Assembly: GCA_946902985.2 (NCBI GenBank)
Contig: OX336389.2
Span: forward strand, 982,016,482-982,080,481
DNA length: 64,000 nt
Origin: Meconema thalassinum
Taxonomy: Eukaryota; Arthropoda; Insecta; Orthoptera; Tettigoniidae
Reading direction: 5' to 3'
Positions 46,431 through 57,936 of the stretch are shown here, piece by piece (positions within the stretch are counted from its first letter, which is position 1; each line of letters opens with the position of its first letter). The position numbers and the translations under genes were made by a program. The notes beneath the pieces are model-generated. The model did no database searches. It had not been told where the DNA came from and saw only the letters and a list, made by a program, of their open reading frames with translations.

Positions 46431-47346
46431 TCTCCGTCGTAAATATGTAACGGCTTCATCATTGGAATATAATTATGGAGATATTCATATAAATAGTGAA
46501 TGAAATGTTTCCATTGCTAATTAATGTTATATTAGTGTTCGTAGACTGACGAAAATGCACAAGATGGACCGTACACTACGTCTGTATTCAAGAATACGTT
46601 GTCTAACGAAGCTCAATCGTTGTATCTTAACTCCTGTTATCGAATATGTCTCTGGCGCATGACTATCTAGTTCATCATATCAACAATGTTAATTATGCTG
46701 AATGATAAGGTTTGAAGAATAATAATAGTCATTCTAGTAATGTTTATATGTAGCGCCAATATTAAAAGTTCTCCGCCACTGTTCACTTGAACTGCGTTCG
46801 TCAACTTCACGTTGCAATTTATAATGATATTCAGCTTTATTTCCAACACATTTGGAAATCTAACTTGACAGGCTTATATTGTCGAAACGGTGAATATTAA
46901 AACGCTCGACTTTTCACAATATATAGTATGCGACCTGTTCTTTATATACATATGCTTATTTAAATTCAGATCTCAATTATATATGAGATATAATCAATAC
47001 AATGTTCCTCGCAACTTCACGTAGAATGGAAGTGCGGTGATCTCTAACGTTCCACCTAGCTATCCTCGTGTCTCCACAAGTCGACAGTCGTCGCACTAGG
47101 ACTAAGCCTTGGGATCTCCGTTAACCCAGTAAAAACACTTCCTCACTCTTCAAAGTCTGCTGGAATAAGAACCTCGATCCTTGGATCTCCCCTTCCAAGT
47201 CGTACTTTTGGCGGCCATATCAACCTCCCACCATAATTTTAGCGCGTAGATTACCAATGCTTATTACTGCGTAGATTAACCGATCTGCGGTTTCTAAAGT
47301 ATCAAACATAATTTCTCTTAATATTCTCTTCATTACCAAAGAAGAA

Positions 47347-47681
47347 GACAGCCTCCGAGGCTTAGGCGGCAGCACGCCGGCCTCTCACCGCTGGGTCCGT
47401 GGTTCAAATCCCGGTCACTCCATGTGAGATCTGTGCTGGACAAAACGGAGGCAGACAGGTTTTTCTCCGGGTACTCCGGTTTTCCCTGTCAAAAATTTCA
47501 TTCCAGCAACACTCTCCACTATCATTTCATTTCATCTGTCATTCATTTAATCATTGCCCCAGAGGAGTGCGTCGGGCCTCGGCAGCCGGCACAGTTCATA
47601 TCCTCGCCGCTAGATGGGGGCTTCATTCATTCCATTCCTGACCCGGTCGGAGACTGGAAGCAGGCTGTGGATTTTCATTTC
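47347..47681 (+). mobile_element. tRNA-derived SINE, full length
   Basis: The tRNA-like head has A box GGCTTAGGCGGC and B box GTGGTTCAAATCCC. The body is about 260 bp. It is flanked by a perfect 12-bp duplication ACCAAAGAAGAA (47335-47346 and 47682-47693). The empty site is present in the other LTR near 57575. Confidence 0.95.
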
Positions 47682-48042
47682 ACCAAAGAAGAAAATCTTC
47701 TTCTAAGGGCCTAAATGCATAATTTCATCATATTGTGTAAATAAAGTTGATCCCGTCGTCAATAAGACCTGTTCTCATTGGCTCTGGACTGGGATCCATT
47801 AGCATAATTTATAACAATATTTATAATATTAATTTCCAAACTCGCTGTTGCTATGCTAAATATAGCCTTCTAGAAGCGTCCATTGTGCAATATATCACGT
47901 GATTGGGCTCTCCCACAGTCTCGAGCTTGTAACACTACACTCTTGTGTCACACTTCCAGCAATTATATTTTCTGGTTAAATTTTATCATGGGGACGGAAA
48001 ATACTCACATTTTGTCCCTAATTAATTCAATTTTCGGGGGCA

Positions 48043-48428
48043 TTCCTCCGTCGTCTCAAGTTAAAAACAGTTGCAAATTGTTTTTAATCATTCTAATTCA
48101 AGACTTTTGATATGTCACTTGAACTCGTATATTGAATTATTTTAGCCTATTTTCTTATGATACTTCTTTAAATTTTTAGCGTTGAATTTTCCTAAAATAA
48201 CGTTATTTTCATCATCAAATAACTCATAACAGTTATTCCCATAAGCATTAGTTGTGCGGAACGCTCTTTCTTCTTGGTTCTATTGCAGTTATCTTCATCT
48301 GACCCGTTCCTCTTCTTCTATTCTTCACTTCTTCAACGTCTTCTTCTTCTTCTTCTATTCTTGGTTCTTCAACGTCTTCTTCTTCTCCTTTTCTTGGTTC
48401 TGTGTAGCATTATATCCTCTTCTCTCTT
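48043..48428. other. region between Gag stop and 3' LTR
   Basis: 386 bp, pyrimidine-rich on the plus strand (many CTTCTT), hence purine-rich in element sense. It has no reading frame for Pol. The last bases before the LTR form the polypurine tract. Confidence 0.6.
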
Positions 48429-51098
48429 CTACTTCTTTTTGTCAACGTATATGGTACCTCCATATCGTCTATGAGAACCATTTCCATTACCTTCTCCTTT
48501 ACTGGTGCCTGGTTTGGAATCAACACTCAAATCCTTTTTATCGCCATTCCCATTTCCCTTGTCTCTTAAATCTTTAAGATATTCTTGTCCTTCCTTATGA
48601 CGTTCATCATACTTCTCCTTCGTCATTATTTCATCTTGGGAGTTTCTGTTACGATTATCGTTTTGGTTATTCCTATTGTTATTCCTGTTATAATAACCAT
48701 TATTATTGTATCGGTAGTTATTATTATTTTGATAATAACCACTTCTACGGTTGCCATTGCTATTATCGTTATTACGTCCTTGCTGTTGCTGGTATGGACG
48801 ACCTCCACGGAATCTTTTGTATCTGGGTTCTGGTCTACGATCCCGAAAATAATTATTCCTTTCAGGACCAATATTTCCCTTTTCTGGTTCTTTCGGATTG
48901 TCTGTCTGTTGTGTTTGGTCAAGATATACTGTGTTAATGTCTTTGTACTCTTGCCTTTGGTTCTTTGCAACAAAGTTTGGTATAGGGCTCGTGTAATCGA
49001 GTTTTCTGGGCAATTCGTCCATGCTTGCTAGATCGTTGATCCCTGACGAGATAATTAGACGTCTGACTTCAACAGAGAGCATCCTGTCTATCGCGTCTAT
49101 CAACTGAGCTGTAGATAACGGGGGTTGAAGAAATCTGAGTCTGGCTAACTGTTTCGTGAAGAAGTCTGCGCAGCGTGTAGGGAGAGTTCCTGAATATTTC
49201 CGTGAGTATACTTCTGCGCGTAGGGAGTTTTGTGCTTCAATAGACCAAAAACGCTTTATTAGTGCTTCTGCGAATTCATCGAAGTTCATGAAGGTATATC
49301 TGAAGGCGCTAAACCATTCAAGGGGCCCATCTGACAGATAGCGTTCTACGATCTTCATTTCCCTCTCTCCTGGAATATGCGCTTCGATAAAGTAATCATT
49401 GAGATTCCTGATGTACTCTATCGGTCTGAAACTATCTAGGTTGCTGAACTTGCGCGGTTTGTCTTCAAAGTTCCTTATGACCGTCACGTTTCTCGGATAT
49501 GAATCCTGAAGGTTTTGTCGAAAATCTCTATTGTAACTTTCGGGCTCTTTACTCCTCTCCTCTAAACCTTCCGTAAACCTGAATAATCTTTCTTCCGGCC
49601 TAATTTCCCTTTCTTCCACTTCTAGGCTATTTCTTCTAGTCTGATTCCTCGAATCTTCGAAATCTATCTTCTCCCTTTCCTTTTCTTCTATCTCAGCGAT
49701 AATCTTCTTCAGCTGTTGGCCTACTTCGGTCTTTAAGTCTTCCTTATACGTCTCAAGCTTGGCAACATCTCCTAGATTAAGATTTTGTAACTTCTTGGAT
49801 ACGCATTCTTCTAGTTCATTAGTTTTCTCCTCACTCATGGCATTAACGTTAGTGACAACCTTGTTTAATCGTTCCTCTATCGTTTTAGTCTTACTCTCTA
49901 ACGATTCTTTCAAAGCTTGCACATCCTGACTAGATTGAGTTCTATCTTCTACTTGCTTTTCAGTGAGCGTGTCAATCCTTTTACCTAGATCTGTTCTTAC
50001 TTCAATAACCTCTCTATTAATTCCTACTTGGGTACTTGCTAATTTCTTTTCTATGTTATCTTGGATTTGCTTAACATGTTCCCCACTAGATTTATTCCAC
50101 TCGTCTTTCCATACAACTACATTAGCTTTTAACATTGCAGCTATGGCCTTCTCAATATCTGCCTTAAGAATTTTATTATGGTCAATAACCTGTGTTCGTA
50201 AAGTTTCTACGTTACCTTTTAATTCGTCCAGAGAAGCTGTAGTTTTTATCGCATCGTTAACAAAACGTGTCGTTAAAGCAGTTATATTCTGTGTACACAA
50301 TTCTTTAGACGCCTCTACCTCTTGTCTAATCTTATTAATGTCCAGCTGGACTTTTGTTACATCTACAAATACCGTATTGACTTCTGTCTGTATTTTACCT
50401 ATGTCAGACTGTACATCAGTGACATCTGACTGCATATTATTTATGTCAACCTGAACATTGGTGACATCGGCTTGGGCTGTATCTACTTTAGATTGGACAT
50501 TGGATACCTCTACTTGGACTGTATCGACTTTAATTTGGACTGTGGATACATCTACTTGGACTGTATCTACTTTACTTTGGACATGGGATACATCTGACCT
50601 AACATTACTAACATCGGACTGTACTATGTCTACTTTGGATTGGACTGTATGTACTTTACTTTGGACAGTACCGACCTCTGTTCGTACACCACTTACGTCA
50701 TCCTGTATCTGCTTTGAGCTGGTCTGTAATCGCGTGACATTTGCAACCATTTTAGATGCACTAGTATGTAAACCCTCTAAAGAAGTCTGAACTTCCTGAA
50801 TTTCAGTTTTGAAACTCTCTTTGACACTTTCAGCGACTTTATCTGTAAGAGAATCAACAACTTAAACAATCACTGTGTTAAGGTCCTCCTTTCGTTCCCG
50901 CTTCAGTTTTTCTAGGTCCTGCTTGGCTTCCTGAAATTTACCTTCCATATCTACCATATTCGCAGATAAATTCTCCTTTTTCTCACCTTTGACAACATTT
51001 AAACTGCTCTGCAGTTGCTCCTTCAAATTCTGCTTCGTACTTTCTTGCAGCTTCATATGCATCTCCTCTAACATACTCTTTACATCCTCACTTGCCAT
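48429..51098 (-). pseudogene. Gag-like protein with one in-frame stop
   Basis: 889 codons from ATG 51098 to the stop at 48429, interrupted only by TAA at 50862-50864 (codon 79). After that an ATG at 50750 starts a 773-codon frame. Residues ~1-110 are coiled coil. Residues ~120-250 form a run of 7-residue repeats of the type VQSKVDT/VQVDVS. Next come charged coiled coils, and a retrotransposon-Gag core (RPIEYIRNLNDYFIEAH, then ERYLSDGPLEWFSAFRYTF, FDEFAEALIKRFW) in the C-terminal half. The tail is rich in RGG, asparagine and tyrosine (RPYQQQQGRNNDN) in place of a zinc knuckle. It would form the capsid-like shell and bind RNA. The ATG at 50750 could still give a shortened protein. Confidence 0.8.
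50382..50720 (-). repeat. 21-bp coding repeats in gag
   Basis: About 16 tandem variants of a 21-bp unit coding for a heptad (VQSxVxT). The heptad phase fits a long coiled coil. Confidence 0.8.
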
Positions 51099-52062
51099 TG
51101 CAATAACCCTTTAAATAATGCTGTAGAGACATAAACAACAACAGAACAAAATAACAACATCTGAGCAACGTCCTATTCCATATATATTTTTGAGCACCTT
51201 AATGTCTAAATGTAACTTAAAATTACCTTAGCATTAATTTAAAGTACACCCTATGCCGAATAAACCTATTCAAAATGTTTGTTCTCCTGTGATTCACTTT
51301 AAATATACTACCACAAAGAAATATTCTACCATTATAGTCATCAAAACAAGTTAGCTTTATTTTACACATGACCTTAGCAATCGTCATGTACCGGTGAAAT
51401 AAAATAGATATTCAGATCGTAGGTCGTTTTCCGAAACTGTCTACCTACTACACCTCTCTCAGGTTTCTAAGATCTGATTTTTATCTGAGTGTAACCTTCC
51501 TAATATTAATTTAAATTAAGCCTATATAATTGAGGCGTTGACAAGGCAAAGGTAGTAAGTGCCAAAAATGAAATTTTTCAGGAGAAGCAAAAAACGATTT
51601 GTTATCATTTTGTTATCACTTTATTACACATAATAATTCCAAGTTGAAGAAATCCACTCACTTAACATCTTAAAGAAACAATTTTCAGAATTGGGCATAG
51701 CATGGTGGTAAAATAATTTGTTATACCATGTAGAAATGGCGATTTCAACACAATCAGTACTACTACTTGAAACTCCTTTTGTTAGGCACAGATATCCCTG
51801 TAAAATACATGATACATTTTATCCAGGAAGTCCATCATCGATAATAAATACTTCTATTTAGCTTCATTGATGACTATTCTTCTTTCAAGGGGTTGCAAAC
51901 TCTGAAGATTGGTGATGGCCTCGAATGACTGATGCCTTTTGAATATAGCATGTTCCTTCCACATTTCAATTTCTTTAAATGACTGTCTTGTTTTAATCAC
52001 GGGGAAATCTTCTCTTGAAATTCAAATCCAGCTGACGGTGCTTATTTTAAGAGCACCCGTAC

Positions 52063-53531
52063 TCAAAAATTTGTCAGATTCAGCAGAAAATCTAAAAAGT
52101 CATCATTTTTCATCATAATTACATTATTGGGCTTGAAAACTTTAGCACTGCGAATCATTTCAGCTACTTCTTCTGGAACCATTGTCTTACATTGTTTCTT
52201 TCTCTTTTCGATGATGCCAAATTCCCTGTCACAGGGCATGTAGGAGTGTCCGGAAACCAGGAATTTTAATTCAACAGATTCAAAATAGTTTTTTGCAATG
52301 ACATAAATCATAACCATTAACACCATTCGATTCTTATTCTGCCCTGCGCAGTTATCACACCATATCTGCAAATTTCTTTTGGCAGTGATACAGGATGAAA
52401 GAGCTTTAAGCATGCAAGATGCGACCTCGTTCCCACCATGCCCGGCAATACCCTCATGACACAAGCACATGAAACTTTGCCCTGTGTCACCAAGGTGAAG
52501 GCACAAGTTATAATTTGAAAGTTGTCGGGAGTAAAGCATATTGGAATGTGTTAACGTGGGAGTGAAAATCACTTGCTGCATATCAACACTCAAAGTAGAT
52601 GATCTACTTGAGGGCATACGTGACATAGTGTTGTCATAGTTGAGAGCTTTTGTAGCCTTTTCTGCTTTACGCAAGTGTAGCTCTTTTCGGGATATCAGAG
52701 AAAACTTTTCTGAGCCAACTGCGCAATTTGCTTTCATCCGTAATAGGTCACATTTTGAGCAAGTATCAGCCCGTGGGCGATGAAATGATAACTTCTTACG
52801 AAACTCTTTATTAAAAATTCCCCGGTAAAATCTGTGATCAATGTCTTTATCAGGATGCTGTAATTTGAACGCCCTGTACATTCTGTGAATGTTACGGTCA
52901 GGGCTCAGGTAACATTTTGAAGATTTGTGTCGGGAATAGTGGCTTTCCTCCGTAGGAAATGACATGATGTGCGATTTTACGAGTTCTTTATCAGCTTGAG
53001 TGTATTTTAACTTGTGAGCTTGTGAATTAGGGGTTTTCCCTCGTTTGTCTTGGAACACTTTGTCCCCCTTCTTCAACTTTTCTATCAAAGTGTAAACACG
53101 TTTGTCTGATAGTCCTAGCATGTCTTTAAACGATCTGCTGCATACCTGCAAATGTCCATTACCAGAGGGTAAAGAATAGGTTACAGAAACTTGTCTTTTA
53201 CTTGACGCTGGATCATTGTATTTTCCATTCCTCCTTCTCTGAATGTTGACAATGTTAATAAGACCCATGAGATATGTACCTTGCACGTCTGCTGTCTGTC
53301 TCCAAAATTCGGTGTGGTGTTTGCTTATTTCTTCTTGAGTGAAACAGCGGCACTTGTAACGACATTTACATGTTGCCTGGAAAAGTAGAAAATATTGGTT
53401 AGGTTATGTCTCTTGTTTAATGGGTTTGCCTGGATACACGTCAACAATAACAGCTATTTTGAAGTGAGGATATATATCTCAAGAAGTGTCACTTAACTTA
53501 CCATTTTGAAAGGACCAGGTTTTGTAGGCAT
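52063..53531 (-). CDS. DDE transposase, DUF7869-like, two exons, intact
   Basis: Exon 1 (53502-53531) is ATG plus nine codons (MPTKPGPFKM) with a GTAAGT donor. The 125-bp intron (53377-53501) ends in TTTTCCAG. Exon 2 (52063-53376) gives 437 codons and a stop. The total is 447 residues with no lesion. Exon 2 starts with a cysteine cluster (CKCRYKCRCF), followed by an HTH-like region (SFKDMLGLSDKRVYTLIEK, about residues 92-110), a second cysteine motif (CSKCDLLRMKANC), then the acidic blocks VDMQQ (D275), CDNCAGQNKN (D351) and HSYMPCDREFG (D393). The same three blocks occur in transposon 1. In the DDE family these acids hold metal ions for strand transfer. Confidence 0.8.
53377..53501 (-). other. 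intron of transposase 2
   Basis: GTAAGTTAAG donor and CTTTTCCAG acceptor, 125 bp. Splicing places the start codon in frame with the cysteine-rich N-terminus. Its size and place match the intron of transposase 1. Confidence 0.8.
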
Positions 53532-53802
53532 GTTGATTTTCACAATAATTTGAGTATCACTTCCACGAAACAAGCGGACACGTGTTTGGCGCGCAAGGCA
53601 GTTACTACGTTCTCTGCGCCAAGAGCCTCGTACATGCCACAAGAGCGATCTAGTGGGAACAATTTCAAGCTGTTCTAATCACCGAACGACTTCCTACTTT
53701 CTCTGCGGTGTTGGCCTTGGTTCTTACTACCTTCTTCACGAAAAAAAAAACGAAAATTTCATTTTTGGCACTTACTACCTTTCCCTTGTCAACGCCTCAA
53801 TT

Positions 53803-54550
53803 ACACTGACATCCATCCGAAATTGGATAAGACATCCCACAAGTCTGGTAATTATTTCTTTCACTAGAAATGTTCAAGCCAACTTCTTTAGAGACACTCC
53901 GAAGCTAATTTCGTAGCCCCAAAGTTCATAGGGCGCCATTCCTACTGTACCCGATAATCCGGAAAGGATCCTGTTGGAATATCCATTGCCCCCGCTGAAT
54001 TGCCTATTTCTAACAGCACCGGCATATACAACATTAGAAATCGCTTCCAACACGGCCTTTAGGGATTTACACACAGCAGTTACAAGAATATTGTGGATCA
54101 ACAACCAACTACACGGGGCGCTCACCTTTACTTACCTCTCGGGGACTGGGAATTCAGCTTCGCCTACACTACATCCACAATACTCTGCTCCTTATATTTA
54201 AAATTAATCACACTCCAACAACAATGGAAAACAATCTGAACAAAATGTATTAACAATAGGGTAAACTAATCTACTATAAACAAAATAACAATAAACGAAT
54301 TTAACAATAGACATCAAAATTAAAAACACGCAATCATTCATACCTCCTTTCAACTCTACATCTTACTACAATGCTGTATTAAGAATTATGAGTATAAAAT
54401 CTTGGCTTGTTCTAGGCCTACACTGCGAAAAAATAAAAACGTTTAACGAAGTCTCTTAATGGCATTCCAGACACATGGTTTCATTCACAAGCCTGCGTTT
54501 GCATAACGCACGTGCAGTAACGATGTTTCATCAATGAAACATCCGGCACC
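53803..54550. other. leader of the gag-only element
   Basis: No frame of note. At 54540-54551 lies the primer-binding-like sequence, in minus sense TGGTGCCGGATG, next to the 5' LTR. Confidence 0.5.
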
Positions 54551-56296
54551 ACGCCGTACTCGAAACTGGTTTATACAATAAATACAAGGCGGTGGGTCTA
54601 CACCTGTTAATATTATGTCAACGCTCTCCAATGCTAACGGTGAATGATTCTCGCTAGCCCACAGAGACTGCTTGTGTGTGCGTTTATAAAACACGTAAAA
54701 ATTAACATTTATATCTTACAAAAGTTCACAAAACTACTTTGTTTCTTAAACAATAATTCTAAAAATTTGTATACACTCTTTCATTCGCACTCCGCAATTG
54801 TTCTAGACCAATTCGGTTCCACATTTGCTCTTAACAATGAATAATCATACACACCAAAAACATCCGCTCATAAAACACACGCTATTCCAAAACAATTGAT
54901 TAATAAATCCTACTAAATCATTTAACTAATTAAATCATTTCCACAAAAATCATTTACATGTAACATGTTTATAATAGTATCCATTATCTAGTGTTGCTAA
55001 AGCGACACTTTCGAGATTCTTACTTCTCGGTTACTATATATTTCTTAACTAAATATATACACTGGTTTTTCACATAACCATCCTTCTCTAACGTTCTGTA
55101 GTTTTAATATACTGCTTACACATCGTCTTATATAAGTTTCATTACAATATCGGTATAATACAGTCGACTAATTAAGGTAAACTGTACGTAATTACATAAC
55201 TTCGGGTTTAATAAAATTTAATAATTGTATTATAGACGTGAGTAGAAAATCTTTCTCAAGTTGCATTTCCGCTGAAACCCTCCTGTTAACACAGCTAAAT
55301 CGCTAATTCACAAGAACTGGACTACTTGTATACAACGGCTCTTATCATGATACATCCCTTTTTATCAATGAACAACAATACTTTGACTTCCTTAAAATGT
55401 GGAATTCCCTCGCAAGAGCACTCCATAGATCTTCAAATCCTCATATAACACTATAATGCCATAAGCAATTATCATCTAATAAATTAAACAATAACCAAAA
55501 GGGATTAATTGTTATTAACATATCTTATGTAGGAACTTCTCTCAAATAATGGCATGACCCTCAGTATCATTGCACATGACTACTGGACTACAATTATACA
55601 TGCGTAAGTTCTTCAAACGAAACTTCCAATTGTAATGAACGATATTAGACAGTCGCGATTAACCTCCTAAAGTTTACTCCACAACAAGATAATTAACTGA
55701 TAACTCGTCTGTCGCAAATACATGTAATAAAAATAATACTCCTGTTTCATCTCACTTGCCAAGCTATAAATTGTTTATCGTTGTAATACCATGTCCACAA
55801 ATGGCGTGATGTTACACAAATAGGATAAAATAACACACATGTTATTTATAATGTCAGATAGAATTCAATCTTGACCGGGATAAACTAGCTTTGAATTCCT
55901 AGCCAAAGATTTGAATAATCTTCTATCAAAAGGTATTTCCTCTAACATATTAAATGAACAAAGCTCTTAGCTTTACAAATAATAAGAAAGGTTTGTCAAT
56001 GTCGTAATGTTTTTCCACTCTACACAAAGAATGTTCATAGGAATTAAGACTTCGGTCTTATCAAACGACTAGTATTTCTTAGATCGTCGATAGTTTATGT
56101 ACAATAATGATATAACAATATCATTCGATGTTTCTTCTGTTCTTGAAGTTATATGTTGTTACATTAAGGTGCTCAAATTAAATTTAATAAGAATTTAATT
56201 TGAAGCTATGACACAATGTCAGAATACTTGGTTTAAATGAAATTATGGAATAAGATCGCTGGAAATATGGAATAAGATCGCTGACTCAGAATGTTA

Positions 56297-56584
56297 CTAA
56301 TCAAGCTCTATATAATAATTGAGACACACTAATACCTTATTTGGACGAAAACTTGAAGATCTATGTAAGTATTCCCACAATACTTTAGATGATTCCTCAG
56401 TACAAGGTACTGATATGGATCTGCATTCGAACCTCGGATCTGCGACCTCAGAGATAAGAAACGTCTCTCTCTGGAATTCACCAACATTCGCCTGGGCTCG
56501 AACGACATCCTTCTGGCAAATTCTTCTGTGTTGCTGGGCTACCTTTCCCTCGCTCCTTACAAATCTCTTCTGTAAGGTCTTCAT
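56297..56584 (-). CDS. LTR-internal 95-codon frame, second copy
   Basis: Counterpart of 46143-46430. Same length and start, with a handful of substitutions and no stops. Function unknown. Confidence 0.3.
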   Translation of the reverse strand: MKTLQKRFVRSEGKVAQQHRRICQKDVVRAQANVGEFQRETFLISEVADPRFECRSISVPCTEESSKVLWEYLHRSSSFRPNKVLVCLNYYIELD

Positions 56585-56852
56585 TCACCGTCGTAAATAT
56601 GTATCGGCTTCATCATTGGAATATAATTATGGAGATATTCATATAAATAGTGAATGAAATGTTTCCATTGCTAATTGATGTTATATTAGTGTTCGTAGAC
56701 TGACTAAAATGCACAAGATGGACCGCACACTACGTTTGTATTCAAGAATACGTTGTCTAACGAAGCTCAATCGTTGTATCTTAACTCCCGTTATCGAATA
56801 CGTCTCTGGCGCATGACTATCTAGTTCATCATATCAACAATGTTAATTATGC

Positions 56853-57020
56853 TGAATGATAAGGTTTGAAGAATAATAATAGTCATTCTAGTAATGTTTA
56901 TATGTTGCGCCAATATTAAAAGTTCTCCGCCACTGTTGAATGATAAGGTTTGAAGAATAATAATAGTCATTCTAGTAATGTTTATATGTGGCGCCAATAT
57001 TAAAAGTTCTCCGCCACTGT
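56853..57020. repeat. 84-bp tandem duplication in the 5' LTR
   Basis: Two adjacent units starting TGAATGATAAGG and ending CGCCACTGT. The other LTR has one unit. Confidence 0.9.
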
Positions 57021-57936
57021 TCACTTGAACTGCGTTCGTCAACTTAACGTTGCAATTTATACTGATATTCAGCTTTATTTCCAACACATTTGGAAATCTA
57101 ACTTGACAGGCTTATATTGTCGAAACGGTGAATATTAAAACGCTCGACTTTTCACAATATATAGTATGCGACCTGTTCTTTATATATATGCTTATTTAAC
57201 TTCAGATCTCAATTATATATGAGATATAATCAATACAATGTTCCTCGCAACTTCACGTAGAATGGAAGTGCGGTGATCTCTAACGTTCCACCTAGCTATC
57301 CTCGCGTCTCCACAAGTCGACAGTCGTCGCACTAGGACTAAGCCTTGGGATCTCCGTTAACTGAGTAAAAACACTTCCTCACTCTTCAAAGTCTGCTGGA
57401 ATAAGAACCTCGATCCTTGGATCTCCCCCTCCAAGTCGTATTTTTGGCGGCCATATCAATCTCCCACCATAATTTTAGCGCGTAGATTACCAATGCTTAT
57501 TACTGCGTAGATTAACCGATCTGCGGTTTCTAAAGTATCAGACATAATTTCTCTTAATATTCTCTTCATTACCAAAGAAGAAAATCTTCTTCTAACGGCC
57601 CAAATGCATAATTTCATCATATTGTGTAAATAAAGTTGATCCCGTCTTCAATAAGACCTGTTCTCATTGGTTCTGGACTGGGATCCAATAGCATAATTTA
57701 TAACAATATTTATAATATTAATTTCCAAACTCGCTGTTGCTATGCCAATTATAGCCTTCTAGAAGCGTCCATTGTGCAATATATCACGTGATCGGGCTCT
57801 CCCACAGTCTCGAGCTTGTAACACTACACTCTTGTGTCACACTTCCAGAAATTATATTTGCAGGTTAAATTTTATCATGGGGACGGAAAATACTCTCATT
57901 TTGTCCCTAAATAATTCAATTTACGGGGGCAGTACC

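Larger units (their letters stand above)
43998..48042 (-). repeat. 3' LTR of the gag-only element
   Basis: 4045 bp including two SINE insertions (45280-45443 and 47347-47681). It also has about 215 bp (near 45867-46085) missing from the other LTR. Confidence 0.8.
51532..53798 (-). mobile_element. TIR DNA transposon 2 (DUF7869-like; Sola-like?), apparently intact
   Basis: Terminal inverted repeats of about 49 bp (51532-51580 and 53750-53798), starting GAGGCGTTGACAAGG, with one or two mismatches. Flanked by AATT at 51528-51531 and 53799-53802. Codes for a complete two-exon transposase on the minus strand. It is 2267 bp long and lies in the leader of the gag-only element. Confidence 0.9.
43998..57931 (-). 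mobile_element. gag-only LTR element with giant LTRs
   Basis: Two direct copies of a long sequence (43998-48042 and 54551-57931) flank a Gag frame on the minus strand. Supporting signs in minus sense: the LTR begins TGCCCCCG, a purine tract GACGGAGGAA lies directly before the 3' LTR, a primer-binding-like TGGTGCCGGATG lies at the end of the 5' LTR, and flanks GGTAC/GGTAT look like a 4-5 bp duplication. No protease, reverse transcriptase or integrase is present, so it depends on a partner for movement. Confidence 0.8.
54551..57931 (-). repeat. 5' LTR of the gag-only element
   Basis: 3381 bp. Lacks the two SINEs and about 215 bp present in the other copy, and has an 84-bp tandem duplication (56853-57020). 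Confidence 0.8.

Noticed and set aside
49963..50790. Plus-strand frames rich in TSTWTVSTL
   Set aside because: Antisense to the 21-bp repeats of the gag gene.
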